A stretch of DNA of 64,000 nt from Pontibacter mucosus (GCF_003054055.1 NZ_QBKI01000005.1:310001-374000); one strand, 5' to 3'; positions 26,425-36,742 are shown, numbered from the stretch's first letter. The notes: generated from the letters alone by a model not told the origin. Program-made: numbers and translations.

Positions 26425-28788
26425 ATGCTAAACATCTACCCCCTGTTCCGGGCGAAAGAGGCCGGTGTGCGCTTGCTGCTGCTCATCTGCCTGCTACTGT
26501 CCGGCTGTAGCGTAACCAAGACGGTGCCCAAGGGTGATGCCCTCTTTACAGGCTTTGAAGTGAAAGTGGAGGGGAAGAACGATAGCAGCAACCGCAGCAA
26601 GCAGCTCGAGACCGAGCTGAGCGCCGCCGTGAGGCCGGAACCCAACGCCTCTATACTTGGCTTGCGCCCCAAACTGGCTATCTACAACGCTTTTTACACT
26701 GACAAAGAGAAGGGCCTCAGACACTGGATCATGACCAAGCTCGGGGAGCCGCCTGTGCTTATCTCGCAGGTGGACACCGGCAGCGTGAGCCAGGTAATGA
26801 GCAACCGCCTGCATAACCGGGGTTACTTTAACAACCAGGTCAGCAGCGCTACGGAAGTGGATACAGCCAAAAAGAAAGCGACCATAAACTGGATTGCCCG
26901 CGTGGGCGAACCCTACCGCCTGCGCAATATAAAGTATATGTTAAACGACTCGCTGGACATCCACCGGGCTATCCGGCAAACACAGCCGGAGTCGGTGCTT
27001 AAAAACGGGGAGCCTTACGACCTGGGGCTGATGACCGATGAGCGCATCCGCATCGACGGCCATCTGAAAAACAAAGGGTACTATTATTTCAGTCCGGATA
27101 TGCTCATCTTCAGTGCGGATACCACCGTTGGCAACCGGCAGGCCGATGTGCTCATGCGTGTCAAGAACGCCACCCCCTCCCCGGCCCTGCATCCTTACAC
27201 GCTGGATGACATTTACATCTTTGCCAACTACTCCATCGGCGATAGCCTGGCTGTGAACGACACGATCAGTATAATGGGCTACCATTACATTCCCAACGAG
27301 GAGTACCTGAAGGCCAAGCATTTACTCGATGGCGTATTTCTGGTCCAGGATAGCATTTATACCCGCGAAAACCACTTGCTCACTATCAAGCGTCTCTCCG
27401 GCCTGGCGGCTTACAAGTTCGTCAACATCGACTATAAACCCGACACCCTGAACCCGGGCAAGCTGGATGCCTTTGTGTACCTGACTCCGGCCCTTAAGAA
27501 ATCCCTGCGGGCAGAGGCGCAGATGGTTACTAAGTCGAATAACTTTGCCGGTCCGGGCCTGAAGGTGTCCTTCCGGAACCGGAACGCTTTCCGGGGCTCC
27601 GAGGTGCTGAACGTGGAGTTTACCGGCAGCTTCGAGTCGCAGGTGGGTGGCCGTGGCACGGGCGAGGTGCCCGAGGGCGTGGAGGCGCCTGAGAAAAGCG
27701 GCATCCCCTCCTACGAGCTGGGCGTGCAAACTACACTGGCCATCCCCCGGATCGTGTCACCGTTTAACCTGCGCAACCTTCGCACCGAATTTGTGCCGCA
27801 AACCCGCATCGGCCTTGGCTTTAACTTTCTGAGCCGCTCAGGTTTTTACCAAATCAATTCGTACAACGCCACCTATGGTTATACCTGGCGGCCCAAGGAG
27901 ACGCTAACCTTCGATGCCACGCCCATCAACTTGCAGTATGTACGTCTCACTAAAACGACGGAGGCCTTCGATACGCTTTTGGCATTAAACCAGTACCTGC
28001 GGAGCAGCTTCGAGAATCAGTTTATTGTGGGCGGGATTTACCAGATGACCTACAGCAACCAGATGTTTAAAGACCGCACCAGCAACTTCTTTAACAGGCT
28101 CACGCTGGATTTGTCGGGCAACGTGGTGAGTGGTTTCCAATCGCTTATGGGCAAACCGAAGCCTACCCCGGAAGAGCCGCGCGTGCTGTACAAGGACCGC
28201 TTTGCGCAGTATCTCTTGGTGGATAACGACTTTCGGCATTACCTGAACCTGGGCACCGAGAGCCAATTGGTGTGGCGACTGGCAACAGGTGTGGGCTACT
28301 CTTACGGCAACTCCAGAACCATGCCTTACGTGAAGCAATTCTCGGTGGGCGGCCCTAACAGCGTGCGGGCATTCCGGGCGCGCAGCATTGGCCCGGGCAC
28401 CTATGAAGTTCCGGACTCTGTTGCTTTTTCCTTTTTTGACCAGGTAGGCGATATCCGCCTGGAGACTAACCTGGAGTACCGCTTCCCGATAGCGGGATTC
28501 TTTAAGGGCGCCGTGTTTGCCGATGCCGGTAATATATGGAACCTGCGGGAAACCGATAAAGATGGAGCCAAATTCGAAGCCAAGAACTTTCTGAGCGAGC
28601 TGGCGGTGGGCACTGGCGTCGGCTTGCGTATAGACGTGGAATTCTTTGTGATTCGCCTGGATTTGGGCATTCCGGTGCGTGTACCTTACCTGCCCAAAGG
28701 AGACAGGTTTGTGCTGAACGAGTTCAATGGCAGCTTCAGCGGCGACTACGGCATGGTGCTCAACATCGCCATCGGATATCCGTTCTAA
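26425..28788 (+). CDS. tamL: TamL-type lipoprotein of the Omp85/BamA superfamily
   Basis: This 787-residue outer-membrane protein begins with a lipoprotein signal (lipobox LLLSGC near residue 28), which separates TamL of Bacteroidota from the TamA of Proteobacteria. POTRA-like repeats cover about 50-330 and a 16-strand barrel domain about 380-787, ending in a typical aromatic terminus (IGYPF). The barrel holds the GGPNSVRAFRARSIGPG motif, the VRG-like lid-lock sequence of Omp85 proteins. Direct coupling to tamB (4-base gap) supports a joint role in building or supplying the outer membrane. Confidence 0.9.
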   Translation: MLNIYPLFRAKEAGVRLLLLICLLLSGCSVTKTVPKGDALFTGFEVKVEGKNDSSNRSKQLETELSAAVRPEPNASILGLRPKLAIYNAFYTDKEKGLRHWIMTKLGEPPVLISQVDTGSVSQVMSNRLHNRGYFNNQVSSATEVDTAKKKATINWIARVGEPYRLRNIKYMLNDSLDIHRAIRQTQPESVLKNGEPYDLGLMTDERIRIDGHLKNKGYYYFSPDMLIFSADTTVGNRQADVLMRVKNATPSPALHPYTLDDIYIFANYSIGDSLAVNDTISIMGYHYIPNEEYLKAKHLLDGVFLVQDSIYTRENHLLTIKRLSGLAAYKFVNIDYKPDTLNPGKLDAFVYLTPALKKSLRAEAQMVTKSNNFAGPGLKVSFRNRNAFRGSEVLNVEFTGSFESQVGGRGTGEVPEGVEAPEKSGIPSYELGVQTTLAIPRIVSPFNLRNLRTEFVPQTRIGLGFNFLSRSGFYQINSYNATYGYTWRPKETLTFDATPINLQYVRLTKTTEAFDTLLALNQYLRSSFENQFIVGGIYQMTYSNQMFKDRTSNFFNRLTLDLSGNVVSGFQSLMGKPKPTPEEPRVLYKDRFAQYLLVDNDFRHYLNLGTESQLVWRLATGVGYSYGNSRTMPYVKQFSVGGPNSVRAFRARSIGPGTYEVPDSVAFSFFDQVGDIRLETNLEYRFPIAGFFKGAVFADAGNIWNLRETDKDGAKFEAKNFLSELAVGTGVGLRIDVEFFVIRLDLGIPVRVPYLPKGDRFVLNEFNGSFSGDYGMVLNIAIGYPF

Positions 28789-28824
28789 TATTGAATGAGT
28801 GAGTGAATGAGTGAATCTTCCCCA

Positions 28825-28900
28825 TGTCAGACTGGAAGGATCTTGGTAGCGAGCAGCGACTGCTTTTATACTTCGCCACCAAGATCTTTACAAGATGACA
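28825..28900 (-). repeat. 76-base palindromic element, copy 2
   Basis: Read on the minus strand it starts TGTCATCTTGTAAAGATC and ends GTCTGACA, folding into a long imperfect hairpin. It is the same length as, and nearly identical over the first 26 bases to, 44073-44148. Flanking GAGTGAAT-type direct repeats (28793-28816) and a partial inverse overlapping the miaA 3' end form an outer stem. Confidence 0.75.
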
Positions 28901-28933
28901 AACTTGGATGAAAGTACCTTCTCAATCATACAC

Positions 28934-29860
28934 TCAACCATTCATTCGCTCATTAATATACGCTACTATCTCCTGCCACTGCTCCGGGTGGAACCAGGCA
29001 TACTCCTCCGGATGCTTACTGAACCAGGTGAGCTGACGCTTGGCGTAGCGGCGGCTGTTGCGCTTTAGCAAGCGCACGGCTTCCTCCCAGCCATACTTGC
29101 CCTCCATGAAATCGAATATCTCCTTATAGCCTACCGTCTGCAGCGCGTTGTGCTCGCGGTAAGGGTACAATGCTTTGGCCTCCTCTAAAAGCCCCTGCGC
29201 CAGCATCAGGTCCATGCGCTGGTCGATGCGGCTGTAAAGTTCGGCGCGGTCGCGGGTAAGGGCTATCTTGATGATGTTGAAGGGGCGCTCTACCCGCTCG
29301 CTCTTTCTGAACGAGGAATAGGGCTGTCCGCTGCTCCGGCATACTTCCAGCGCCCGGATGACCCGCTGCGGGTTGGCCTTGTCTACCTGGGCAAAGTATA
29401 AAGGGTCCAGTTGCTGCAGCTGGTCCAGCAGTGGCTGCAAACCCTCCTGTTCATACTTTTCTGTAAGCTCCTCCCGCACCTGCGGGTCCGCCTCCGGCAT
29501 CTCGTCCATGCCCTCCAGCACCGCCCGCACGTACAGCCCCGAGCCGCCGGTCATCAGCACCACGTTATGCTGCCTAAAAAGTTGCTCCAGCAACGTCAGC
29601 ACATCCTGCTCAAAGGCCCCGGCGCTATACTCCTCCGTTATACTGTGCGAGTCCACGAAGTGGTGCTTTACCCCCTGCTGCTCCCCGGGTGTGGGCTTGG
29701 CCGTGCCAATTTGCATTTCCCGGAAAAACTGCCGGGAGTCGGCCGAGATTATCTCGGTGCCGTAGTGCTTTGCCAGCCGCACGCACAGGTCGGTTTTGCC
29801 CACTGCCGTCGGCCCCACCACCACCACCAGGTGCCTGTTATACTTGGTTACACTTTCCAT
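28934..29860 (-). CDS. miaA: tRNA dimethylallyltransferase
   Basis: This 308-residue enzyme transfers a dimethylallyl group to A37 of tRNAs reading codons that begin with U. The P-loop GPTAVGKT is at about 16-23, followed by the ISADSRQFFREM substrate motif, the GTAKP loop and the C-terminal RRYAKRQLTWF signature. The gene faces tamL across a palindromic repeat, and the last codons overlap the outer arm of that repeat. The start ATG at 29860 leaves a nine-residue lead before the P-loop strand. Confidence 0.96.
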   Translation of the reverse strand: MESVTKYNRHLVVVVGPTAVGKTDLCVRLAKHYGTEIISADSRQFFREMQIGTAKPTPGEQQGVKHHFVDSHSITEEYSAGAFEQDVLTLLEQLFRQHNVVLMTGGSGLYVRAVLEGMDEMPEADPQVREELTEKYEQEGLQPLLDQLQQLDPLYFAQVDKANPQRVIRALEVCRSSGQPYSSFRKSERVERPFNIIKIALTRDRAELYSRIDQRMDLMLAQGLLEEAKALYPYREHNALQTVGYKEIFDFMEGKYGWEEAVRLLKRNSRRYAKRQLTWFSKHPEEYAWFHPEQWQEIVAYINERMNG

Positions 29861-30076
29861 TTATCTGATACTGTTCACGCTATGGGCTTCGGTTAAAATC
29901 TGGCGGCCTGCTCTGCAAAAAGGCACAAACCACGCCGCCGTTTTGTTATAGCTTGCAAAAGCGAAAGCCGGCATTTATATTTTTTTGCTAAATTATCGCT
30001 TTATTTATGAAATTAGCATAGGCGTTGCGACTGGCTACAGTGCCTTTCGTTTGCTGTTATACTTTAAAACCAGAAC

Positions 30077-33000
30077 ATGCCCTATACTTTAAACCGGCAA
30101 CCTGAAGATAAAACCGTGCAGGCAGCATCTAACCTCTTGCAGGTGCTGGTGCAGCTGGCCAAACCAAGCCATGGCGTGATAGTGGCCCTTCCAAACGGGC
30201 AAGTACTGGCAGCCAACGCACAAGTCAGGAATTACAAACCCACCGACTCCGACTTTGATGCCACCCGCCATCTGCGCAGCCTGTTCGGCCACACGCAGGA
30301 GCAGTTTGCCCAGGTAATGGAGGAGTTAAAGCAACAGCGAAAGTATGCAGGCGCCGTGGAGCAGGACGAGGAGGATGACCAGCACTGCAGCGCTTATACC
30401 TACAGCTGTCGCATGGTGCACTTCCAGGACGAGCCATTTGTGTGCGTGGAGCTGGCCAACGTAGGCCAGGCCACTGCCCTGCTGCCCTACGACGGGGACA
30501 GCTACCACGATGTGTTTGAGGAAAATGCCGAGCCCATGTTCCTGCTCGACTGCGAAGGGCATTTTATTGACATCAACCAGGCAGCGCTGCAACTGGTAAG
30601 CCAGGACAAAGACCTGTTGGTGGGCAAGTCCATTTTCAGGGCTTTTAAGCTAAACCTGTTTGAGCGGGTGGCCCTGAAAGGGCAGCTAAAAAAAGCGCTC
30701 GACGGAACCAAGCAGAAATTTGAGTGGTGGATTCATGAGAACAGCCACCACCTCCTCCCTGTTGAGATAACCCTGCAGCGGGGTAGGTTTAAGGCTCAGG
30801 AGATACTCTATGGCACTGTTTACAACCTGAACGAGGTCATCGAGACGGAGCAGGATGTGCGCTTCCGGAACCATCAGTTGGAGTTCGTGAACCAGCTCAT
30901 CACCAACCTCTCCTCCACCGACAGCCCGCACTCCATCCTGCACAACACCCTGGACGAACTGCTGGAGAAGAGCGACGTGAAAGGGGGCTGCGTTTATACT
31001 TTCGATACATACGAGGCAGACGTGGTACACCTCTCCTACTCTGCCGGCGAGGCAGGCCCCCATGCCCTGCCCGAAGAGCTGCAACTGCCCCTGGCACAGG
31101 TACAGCAGCTGTACTCTGATAACAGCCGCCATGCCGTAAGGGCACTGGAGGAACACCTGCAGAAAAAGCTTTACCGCACTTTAACGCTTGTGCCCATTAC
31201 ATCGGACAACAAGGTGCTGGCCCTCATACTTATATGGCCAAACAACGAGCCGCGCATGACGGAGTCGTTCGTTTCGCTGCTCGATTTTATCGGCTCGGCC
31301 ATTGGCAACTACATTGAGCGGCACAGGCTGCAACAGCAGCTCATCAGCTCCGAAGACAAGTACAAGCTGCTCTTCGAGTCCTCTTACGACGCTATTCTCC
31401 TCTTCAAGGATGGCCTGGTGGTAGAGTGCAACGACAAGGCCATTGAGTTTTTCCGCTGCACCCGCGAAGACCTTATCGGCAAGTCGCCTGTAGACTTCTC
31501 GCCCGAGTTTCAGCCGGACGGGGAGCGCTCCTCGGACAAGACGGCCCGCCTGATGCAGGAGGTGCTGGAGACGGGCCGTTCCGTCACGTTTGAGTGGAAA
31601 AACATCCGCAAAGATGGCACTCCCTTCGACTCAGAGGTTAATGTCAACCGCCTCCTGCTGGACGGCCAGTCCTATATCCAGGTATTTAAGCGCGACATCA
31701 CACAACGCAAGCTGGTACAGCAGAGCAAGCGACGCGAGGAGGTGCTGCACGAGTCGATGAACCAGTTCCGCAGCTTCCTGGACAAGGTAAACCTGATCTA
31801 CTACAGCCTCGACACAGAGGGCCATATTACCGTGGCCAACGACTACTTTATGAAATATGTCGAGTACCCGGAGGAAGAGCTGATCGGCCGGAATTTTTAC
31901 GAGCTGCTTGTGCCCAAACAGGAGCGCTCGCAGCGGATGCAGGATTTTAAAAAGGCCCTGCAGACAAAGCAGATTAGCTCCTACTACGAGCGTGATGTGA
32001 TCACAAAGTCGGGTCAGCTGAAGACCATGCGCTGGAACGCCATGTTTGACTACGACACGGAAGGGCAGATTACGGGTATCACGCACGTGGGCAAGGACAT
32101 GACCGACAAACGCATTGCCATGGAGGCCCTGAAGGATAACAAAATCCGCCTGCAGGACCTCTTTGACAATGCCCATGACCTGATCCAGAATATCTCGGTT
32201 GACAACAAGTTCATCTTTGTAAACAAAGCCTGGAAAGACCGCCTCGGGTATACCGACCAGGACATCGAGTCGCTGACGCTGAACGACATTGTGCACCCCT
32301 ACTACAAGGCCAAGCTGATTTACCAGCTGCGCAACCTGTACAAGGGCGAGAATGTGAACAAGATAGAAACGGTATTCCTGACCAAGAGCGGAAAGCCGGT
32401 GCACCTGATTGGCAGTATCACCTGCAGCTGGCAGGATGGCAGGCCCGTAGCCACGCGCGCTATCCTGCACGACATCACGGACCGCATCAAGGCCGAGCGG
32501 CTGCAGAAAGTATACTATAGCATCGCCAACCTGGCCATCAGCAGCAAGGACCTCAACTCGCTTTACTCGGCCATCCACCGGGAGCTGAGCAAGATAATCG
32601 AGACGCGCAACATCTACATCGCCCTCTGCGACCCGGAGCAGAAGGACCTGAGCTTTGTATACCTGGTAGACCTGTTTGTGGACAGGGCCTCAAAGGCGCA
32701 GATGAAGCGGCCGTTCTCCAGGGGGCTTTCGGAGTATATCATCCACACGGGCAAGCCGTTGTACATGCAGAAAAAGGAGCTGCTGGAGCTGGCCGACCGC
32801 GAAGGGCTGGTCCTGTTTGGGGCGGTGCCGGAAGTAATACTTTGCTCTCCGCTGGCTATCGGCGAGCGTATCATCGGTGTCATTGCGCTGCAGGATTACC
32901 AGAACCCGGAGGCTTACGTCAGTACCGATATCGAGATCCTGCACTTCATCTCGAACCAGGTGGCCCTGGCCATCGAGCGGAAACGCAACGAGGAGCAGAT

Positions 33001-35305
33001 CAACACGCAGAACGCGCGCCTCAACGCCATCTTCGAGTCAGGCACCCACCACATGTGGTCCATCAACCGCAACTACGAGCTGACCTCCTTTAACCGCAAC
33101 TTTGCGCAGGAGTTTAACGACCGAAACAAGCTTGAACTTACCTCTTTCACCCAAATCAGCAACGACACAACGGTGCATGAGGGGTCGTGGGCTTTCTGGG
33201 AAGACAAGTATAAGCAGGTGTTTGCCGGGCATCCGCAGCACTTTGAGATTGAGCTGCAAAACGGCAAAAGCTGGCGCGAAGTATACCTGCACCCCATCTA
33301 CATGGAGGATGGCTCATTTGAGGAAATATCAGGTATTGCCCTGGACATAACAGATAAGAAGAAGTCGGAGCTGGCCCTGGCAGAAAGCGAGGAGAAATTC
33401 CGAAACATCTTTGAGTCGTTCCAGGACGTGTATTACCGCACCGACCTCTCCGGAAACCTCTTGCTCGTCAGCCCCTCGGTCACGCAGTTGCTGGGCTATA
33501 ACGAGCAGGAGGCGCTTGGCATGAAAACAACCGACTTCTATGCCAACCCTGAACAACGAATCCTCCTTATTAACAAGGTATTGGAGCAGCAAAACGTGCG
33601 GGATATAGAAGTCGAGATGGTTTGCAAGGATGGCACCCGTAAAACAGTTGTGCTCGACGCCAGGCTGGTATATGATGACGCTGGCGAGCCTATGGGCCTG
33701 GAGGGTGTTATCCGTGACGTGTCGGAGCTGAAACGCACGCAGATGGCTTTGCTACGCGCCAAGGAAGAGGCCGAGAACCTGCTGAAGGTGAAGACCCAGT
33801 TCCTGGCCAACATGAGCCACGAGCTGCGCACCCCGATGAACGGTATCATCGGCATGATAGACCTGATGAGCCAGATCAACACCGACCCGGAGCAACGAGA
33901 GTACATCGACACGCTGCGCAAGTCATCGGACGCCCTGCTGGCTATTCTGAACGACATCCTGGACCTGAGCAAGATACAGGCGGGCAAGCTGGTGCTGCAC
34001 GAGAGCGGCGTGGACCTGCACGAGACATTGGGCAAAATACATTCCCTGTTCGTGAACCGGGCCCAGCAAAAAGACCTGCAGTTTACCTACAGTATCGCAC
34101 CCAATGTGCCGCGCCACATCGTTACCGACGAGACCAGGCTGCTGCAGATTTTGTCCAACCTCACCTCCAACGCCATTAAGTTTACCAACGCCGGTTCTGT
34201 AAGTATAACAGTGGGTGCAGATAAGCTGGACGGTCAGCACTACAGGCTGCATGTGCGCGTGAAAGACTCGGGCATAGGCATCTCGCCGGAAGGGCAGGAA
34301 CTGCTGTTCAACGATTTCACCCAGCTTGACAACTCCTCTACGAAAACCTTTGGCGGCACCGGCCTGGGTCTTGCCATCTCCAAACAGCTCACGCAACTGC
34401 TGGGCGGCGACATCGGTGTGGAGTCCGAGGAGGGCGAGGGCAGCGTGTTCTGGTTTGACATACTCGTGCGCGCAGCCAGCACCCAGGAGGTAGAGGCACA
34501 GCAACTGCGCCAGCTGCAGCAGCACCAGGAGGTAGACACCTTTGAGGATGAACCCTACGTGCTGCTGGTGGACGATAACCAGATAAACCAGAAGGTGGCA
34601 CAGAAGCAGCTCGAGCGCCTGGGCTGCCGCACCGACATTGCCTCCAACGGCTTTGAGGCGATTGCGCATGCCACCCAGCACCAGTACGACATCATTTTCA
34701 TGGACATCCAAATGCCTGAGATGGACGGGGTTACCGCTACGAACCTCATTAAAGAGCAGCTCGGCAGCGCCTGTCCGCCCATTGTGGCCATGACGGCCTA
34801 TTCCATGAAGGACGATGCCGAGAAGTTCATGAACCAGGGAATGGATGACTATGTATCCAAACCGGTAAAAAGCTCCGACCTGCATGCCGTGATAAGCAAG
34901 TGGATGGCCAAAGACGCCGGTATTGGGGAGAAGGCTGCTGCGGAAGAGGCGCCGGAATCGCAGGAGCCTATCATAGACTTAGCTGTGGTGGAGCAGCTAA
35001 AGGAGATAGGCGGAGAGGATTTTACCAAGCAATTATATTCCGAGTTTGAGGAAGAAGCCGCCGGGCTGCTCCAGGAAGCCAAAAAAGAACTCGATATACA
35101 ACATTACAAAGGTATTTTAAGTACATTGCATCAACTTAAAGGTACCGGTTTTACTCTGGGCATAAATCCGCTGGCTGAACTGGCCAAAAAAATAGAGCAC
35201 AACATCAAAAACGACAACCTGGACGAAGTGGACAAAGACTTCTCTGCGTTGCAAATGCAGTACGAAAACTATAAAAAAACTTATAAGGACATCATATTCA
35301 GCTAA
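30077..35305 (+). CDS. Large hybrid sensor histidine kinase (multi-PAS/GAF, HisKA, REC, Hpt)
   Basis: This 1742-residue soluble kinase has, in approximate order: a PAS-like region (1-140), PAS (145-255), GAF (265-400), PAS (415-545), PAS (555-680), PAS (690-810), GAF (815-980), PAS (985-1100), PAS (1110-1225), HisKA with H1248 (NMSHELRTPMNG), HATPase (1350-1465), a receiver with D1543 (FMDIQMPEMDG) and an Hpt domain with H1685 (LHQLKGTGF). All phosphorelay residues are present. No membrane span is seen, so it senses cytoplasmic signals. A single-domain regulator starts 2 bases after its stop and is the obvious phosphate acceptor. Confidence 0.94.
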   Translation: MPYTLNRQPEDKTVQAASNLLQVLVQLAKPSHGVIVALPNGQVLAANAQVRNYKPTDSDFDATRHLRSLFGHTQEQFAQVMEELKQQRKYAGAVEQDEEDDQHCSAYTYSCRMVHFQDEPFVCVELANVGQATALLPYDGDSYHDVFEENAEPMFLLDCEGHFIDINQAALQLVSQDKDLLVGKSIFRAFKLNLFERVALKGQLKKALDGTKQKFEWWIHENSHHLLPVEITLQRGRFKAQEILYGTVYNLNEVIETEQDVRFRNHQLEFVNQLITNLSSTDSPHSILHNTLDELLEKSDVKGGCVYTFDTYEADVVHLSYSAGEAGPHALPEELQLPLAQVQQLYSDNSRHAVRALEEHLQKKLYRTLTLVPITSDNKVLALILIWPNNEPRMTESFVSLLDFIGSAIGNYIERHRLQQQLISSEDKYKLLFESSYDAILLFKDGLVVECNDKAIEFFRCTREDLIGKSPVDFSPEFQPDGERSSDKTARLMQEVLETGRSVTFEWKNIRKDGTPFDSEVNVNRLLLDGQSYIQVFKRDITQRKLVQQSKRREEVLHESMNQFRSFLDKVNLIYYSLDTEGHITVANDYFMKYVEYPEEELIGRNFYELLVPKQERSQRMQDFKKALQTKQISSYYERDVITKSGQLKTMRWNAMFDYDTEGQITGITHVGKDMTDKRIAMEALKDNKIRLQDLFDNAHDLIQNISVDNKFIFVNKAWKDRLGYTDQDIESLTLNDIVHPYYKAKLIYQLRNLYKGENVNKIETVFLTKSGKPVHLIGSITCSWQDGRPVATRAILHDITDRIKAERLQKVYYSIANLAISSKDLNSLYSAIHRELSKIIETRNIYIALCDPEQKDLSFVYLVDLFVDRASKAQMKRPFSRGLSEYIIHTGKPLYMQKKELLELADREGLVLFGAVPEVILCSPLAIGERIIGVIALQDYQNPEAYVSTDIEILHFISNQVALAIERKRNEEQINTQNARLNAIFESGTHHMWSINRNYELTSFNRNFAQEFNDRNKLELTSFTQISNDTTVHEGSWAFWEDKYKQVFAGHPQHFEIELQNGKSWREVYLHPIYMEDGSFEEISGIALDITDKKKSELALAESEEKFRNIFESFQDVYYRTDLSGNLLLVSPSVTQLLGYNEQEALGMKTTDFYANPEQRILLINKVLEQQNVRDIEVEMVCKDGTRKTVVLDARLVYDDAGEPMGLEGVIRDVSELKRTQMALLRAKEEAENLLKVKTQFLANMSHELRTPMNGIIGMIDLMSQINTDPEQREYIDTLRKSSDALLAILNDILDLSKIQAGKLVLHESGVDLHETLGKIHSLFVNRAQQKDLQFTYSIAPNVPRHIVTDETRLLQILSNLTSNAIKFTNAGSVSITVGADKLDGQHYRLHVRVKDSGIGISPEGQELLFNDFTQLDNSSTKTFGGTGLGLAISKQLTQLLGGDIGVESEEGEGSVFWFDILVRAASTQEVEAQQLRQLQQHQEVDTFEDEPYVLLVDDNQINQKVAQKQLERLGCRTDIASNGFEAIAHATQHQYDIIFMDIQMPEMDGVTATNLIKEQLGSACPPIVAMTAYSMKDDAEKFMNQGMDDYVSKPVKSSDLHAVISKWMAKDAGIGEKAAAEEAPESQEPIIDLAVVEQLKEIGGEDFTKQLYSEFEEEAAGLLQEAKKELDIQHYKGILSTLHQLKGTGFTLGINPLAELAKKIEHNIKNDNLDEVDKDFSALQMQYENYKKTYKDIIFS

Positions 35306-35307
35306 AA

Positions 35308-35685
35308 ATGGCAGAAAATAAAACTATTTTGATCGCCGAGGATAGCTCTGTTATCCTGAACTTGACGAAAAAGATTCTTGAGCTGCAGAAGTATAAGATC
35401 CTGACAGCCAAGAACGGTGGCGAGGTTCTAAAGCAGGTGGAATCTAACAAGATTGATGCTATCCTGATGGACCTGAACATCCCGGTTAAGAACGGCATGG
35501 AGTGCACCAAGGAGATCCGCGCCAGCAAAAACCCGGAAGTGGCCAACATTCCGATTATTGCCGTTACGGGCAATGCTAACAACTATAGCATGGAAGACTT
35601 TAAGGCCGTTGGCATTAACGACTACCTGCCTAAGCCACTGGATTTCGACATGCTGGTGGAAACCGTGAAAAAGTATACTGTATAA
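35308..35685 (+). CDS. Single-domain response regulator
   Basis: This 125-residue protein is a receiver domain with no output domain. It has the acidic pair in LIAEDSSV, the phosphorylated Asp in ILMDLNIPVKNG, the switch Thr in AVTGNA and the Lys in LPKPLD. The 2-base gap from the hybrid kinase implies translational coupling. With no DNA-binding part it must act by protein contact, as CheY-like and Spo0F-like proteins do. Confidence 0.93.
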   Translation: MAENKTILIAEDSSVILNLTKKILELQKYKILTAKNGGEVLKQVESNKIDAILMDLNIPVKNGMECTKEIRASKNPEVANIPIIAVTGNANNYSMEDFKAVGINDYLPKPLDFDMLVETVKKYTV

Positions 35686-35704
35686 ACATACCGTATCAGA
35701 GTAA

Positions 35705-35980
35705 ATGCAGTTAAAGTACACGCGGCCCTTTTTAACCAAGCTGGAGGATATTTTTGCAGAGTCGGATTTTGTGCTGCGCTACGAGAAGGGCAATTTTAAA
35801 GCCGGCTACTGTGTGCTCAAAGACATGAAGGTGGCTGTGGTGAACAAGTACTACAGCCTGGAGGGGAAGATAAACTGCCTTTACGATATCCTTCGCACCA
35901 TTTCTGTGGACGAGAGCCGCCTGAGCGAAAAAAACAGGCAGCTTTACCAGGAAATCCGAAACGGAGAAAACGCCAATTGA
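35705..35980 (+). CDS. Conserved small protein after the response regulator
   Basis: This 91-residue soluble protein has no known motif but a gene-like composition (LTKLEDIFAESDFVLRYEKGNF, then KVAVVNKYYSLEGK). It looks like a compact alpha/beta protein. Its stop overlaps the TTG start of the next gene, so the two are coupled. I believe related small proteins occur in other Cytophagales beside PhnP-like genes, but the function is unknown. Confidence 0.75.
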   Translation: MQLKYTRPFLTKLEDIFAESDFVLRYEKGNFKAGYCVLKDMKVAVVNKYYSLEGKINCLYDILRTISVDESRLSEKNRQLYQEIRNGENAN

Positions 35981-36738
35981 AAGTAACAATGTTAGGCACT
36001 GGCACCTCGCAGGGCGTACCGGTAATCGGGTGCACTTGCGAGGTTTGCCGTTCTGTGGACTACCGCGACAAGCGCCTGCGCGTGTCGGTGCACCTGCAGG
36101 TCGGTGAGAAGAGCATTGTCATTGACTCCGGCCCCGATTTCCGGCAGCAGGTACTGCGCGAGCGCATCAAAACACTGGATGCCCTGGTATTTACCCACGA
36201 GCACAAAGACCACACCGCCGGCCTCGACGACATCCGCGCCTACAATTTCTCGCAGCACAAGGATATGCCCGTTTATGGCGAGGAACGCGTACTGGAGCAG
36301 CTGAAGCGGGAGTATTCCTATATCTTTGCGGACTACAAATACCCGGGCATACCGCGGGTGGAGTTGTACCCTATCACAGTGGAGCCGTTTGAGGTGGAGG
36401 GGGTGCCGTTCATACCTATCCGGGTGATGCACTACAAGCTGCCAGTGCTGGGTTTCCGTATCGGCGATTTCACCTACATCACCGACGCCAACTACATCTC
36501 GGAGGAGGAAAAGGAAAAGATACGCGGCTCGAAGGTAATTGTGCTCAACGCATTGCGCCACGAGCACCACATCTCGCACTTTTCCCTGAAAGAGGCCGTC
36601 GCCGTACTGGAGGATCTGCAACCTGAACAGGCCTACCTTACCCACATCAGCCACCTGATGGGCCTGCACCGCGAGGTTGAGCTGCAACTCCCTGATTTCA
36701 TCCGCCTCGGCTACGACGGCCTGCAGATCGAAGTATAA
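35977..36738 (+). CDS. PhnP-like metallo-beta-lactamase-fold phosphodiesterase
   Basis: This 253-residue hydrolase begins with the family pattern GTGTSQGVPVIGC followed by a CTCEVC cysteine pair that may hold a structural zinc. The active-site motif is THEHKDHTAGLDD, with further histidines in HEHHISHFS and LTHISHLMGLH. Relatives include PhnP (cyclic ribose phosphate phosphodiesterase), but no phosphonate genes are nearby. The start is TTG at 35977, inside the stop of the previous gene (TTGA): it gives the conserved MKVTMLGTGTSQG. The next ATG would cut off the first strand. Confidence 0.88.
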   Translation: MKVTMLGTGTSQGVPVIGCTCEVCRSVDYRDKRLRVSVHLQVGEKSIVIDSGPDFRQQVLRERIKTLDALVFTHEHKDHTAGLDDIRAYNFSQHKDMPVYGEERVLEQLKREYSYIFADYKYPGIPRVELYPITVEPFEVEGVPFIPIRVMHYKLPVLGFRIGDFTYITDANYISEEEKEKIRGSKVIVLNALRHEHHISHFSLKEAVAVLEDLQPEQAYLTHISHLMGLHREVELQLPDFIRLGYDGLQIEV

Positions 36739-36742
36739 TTCT

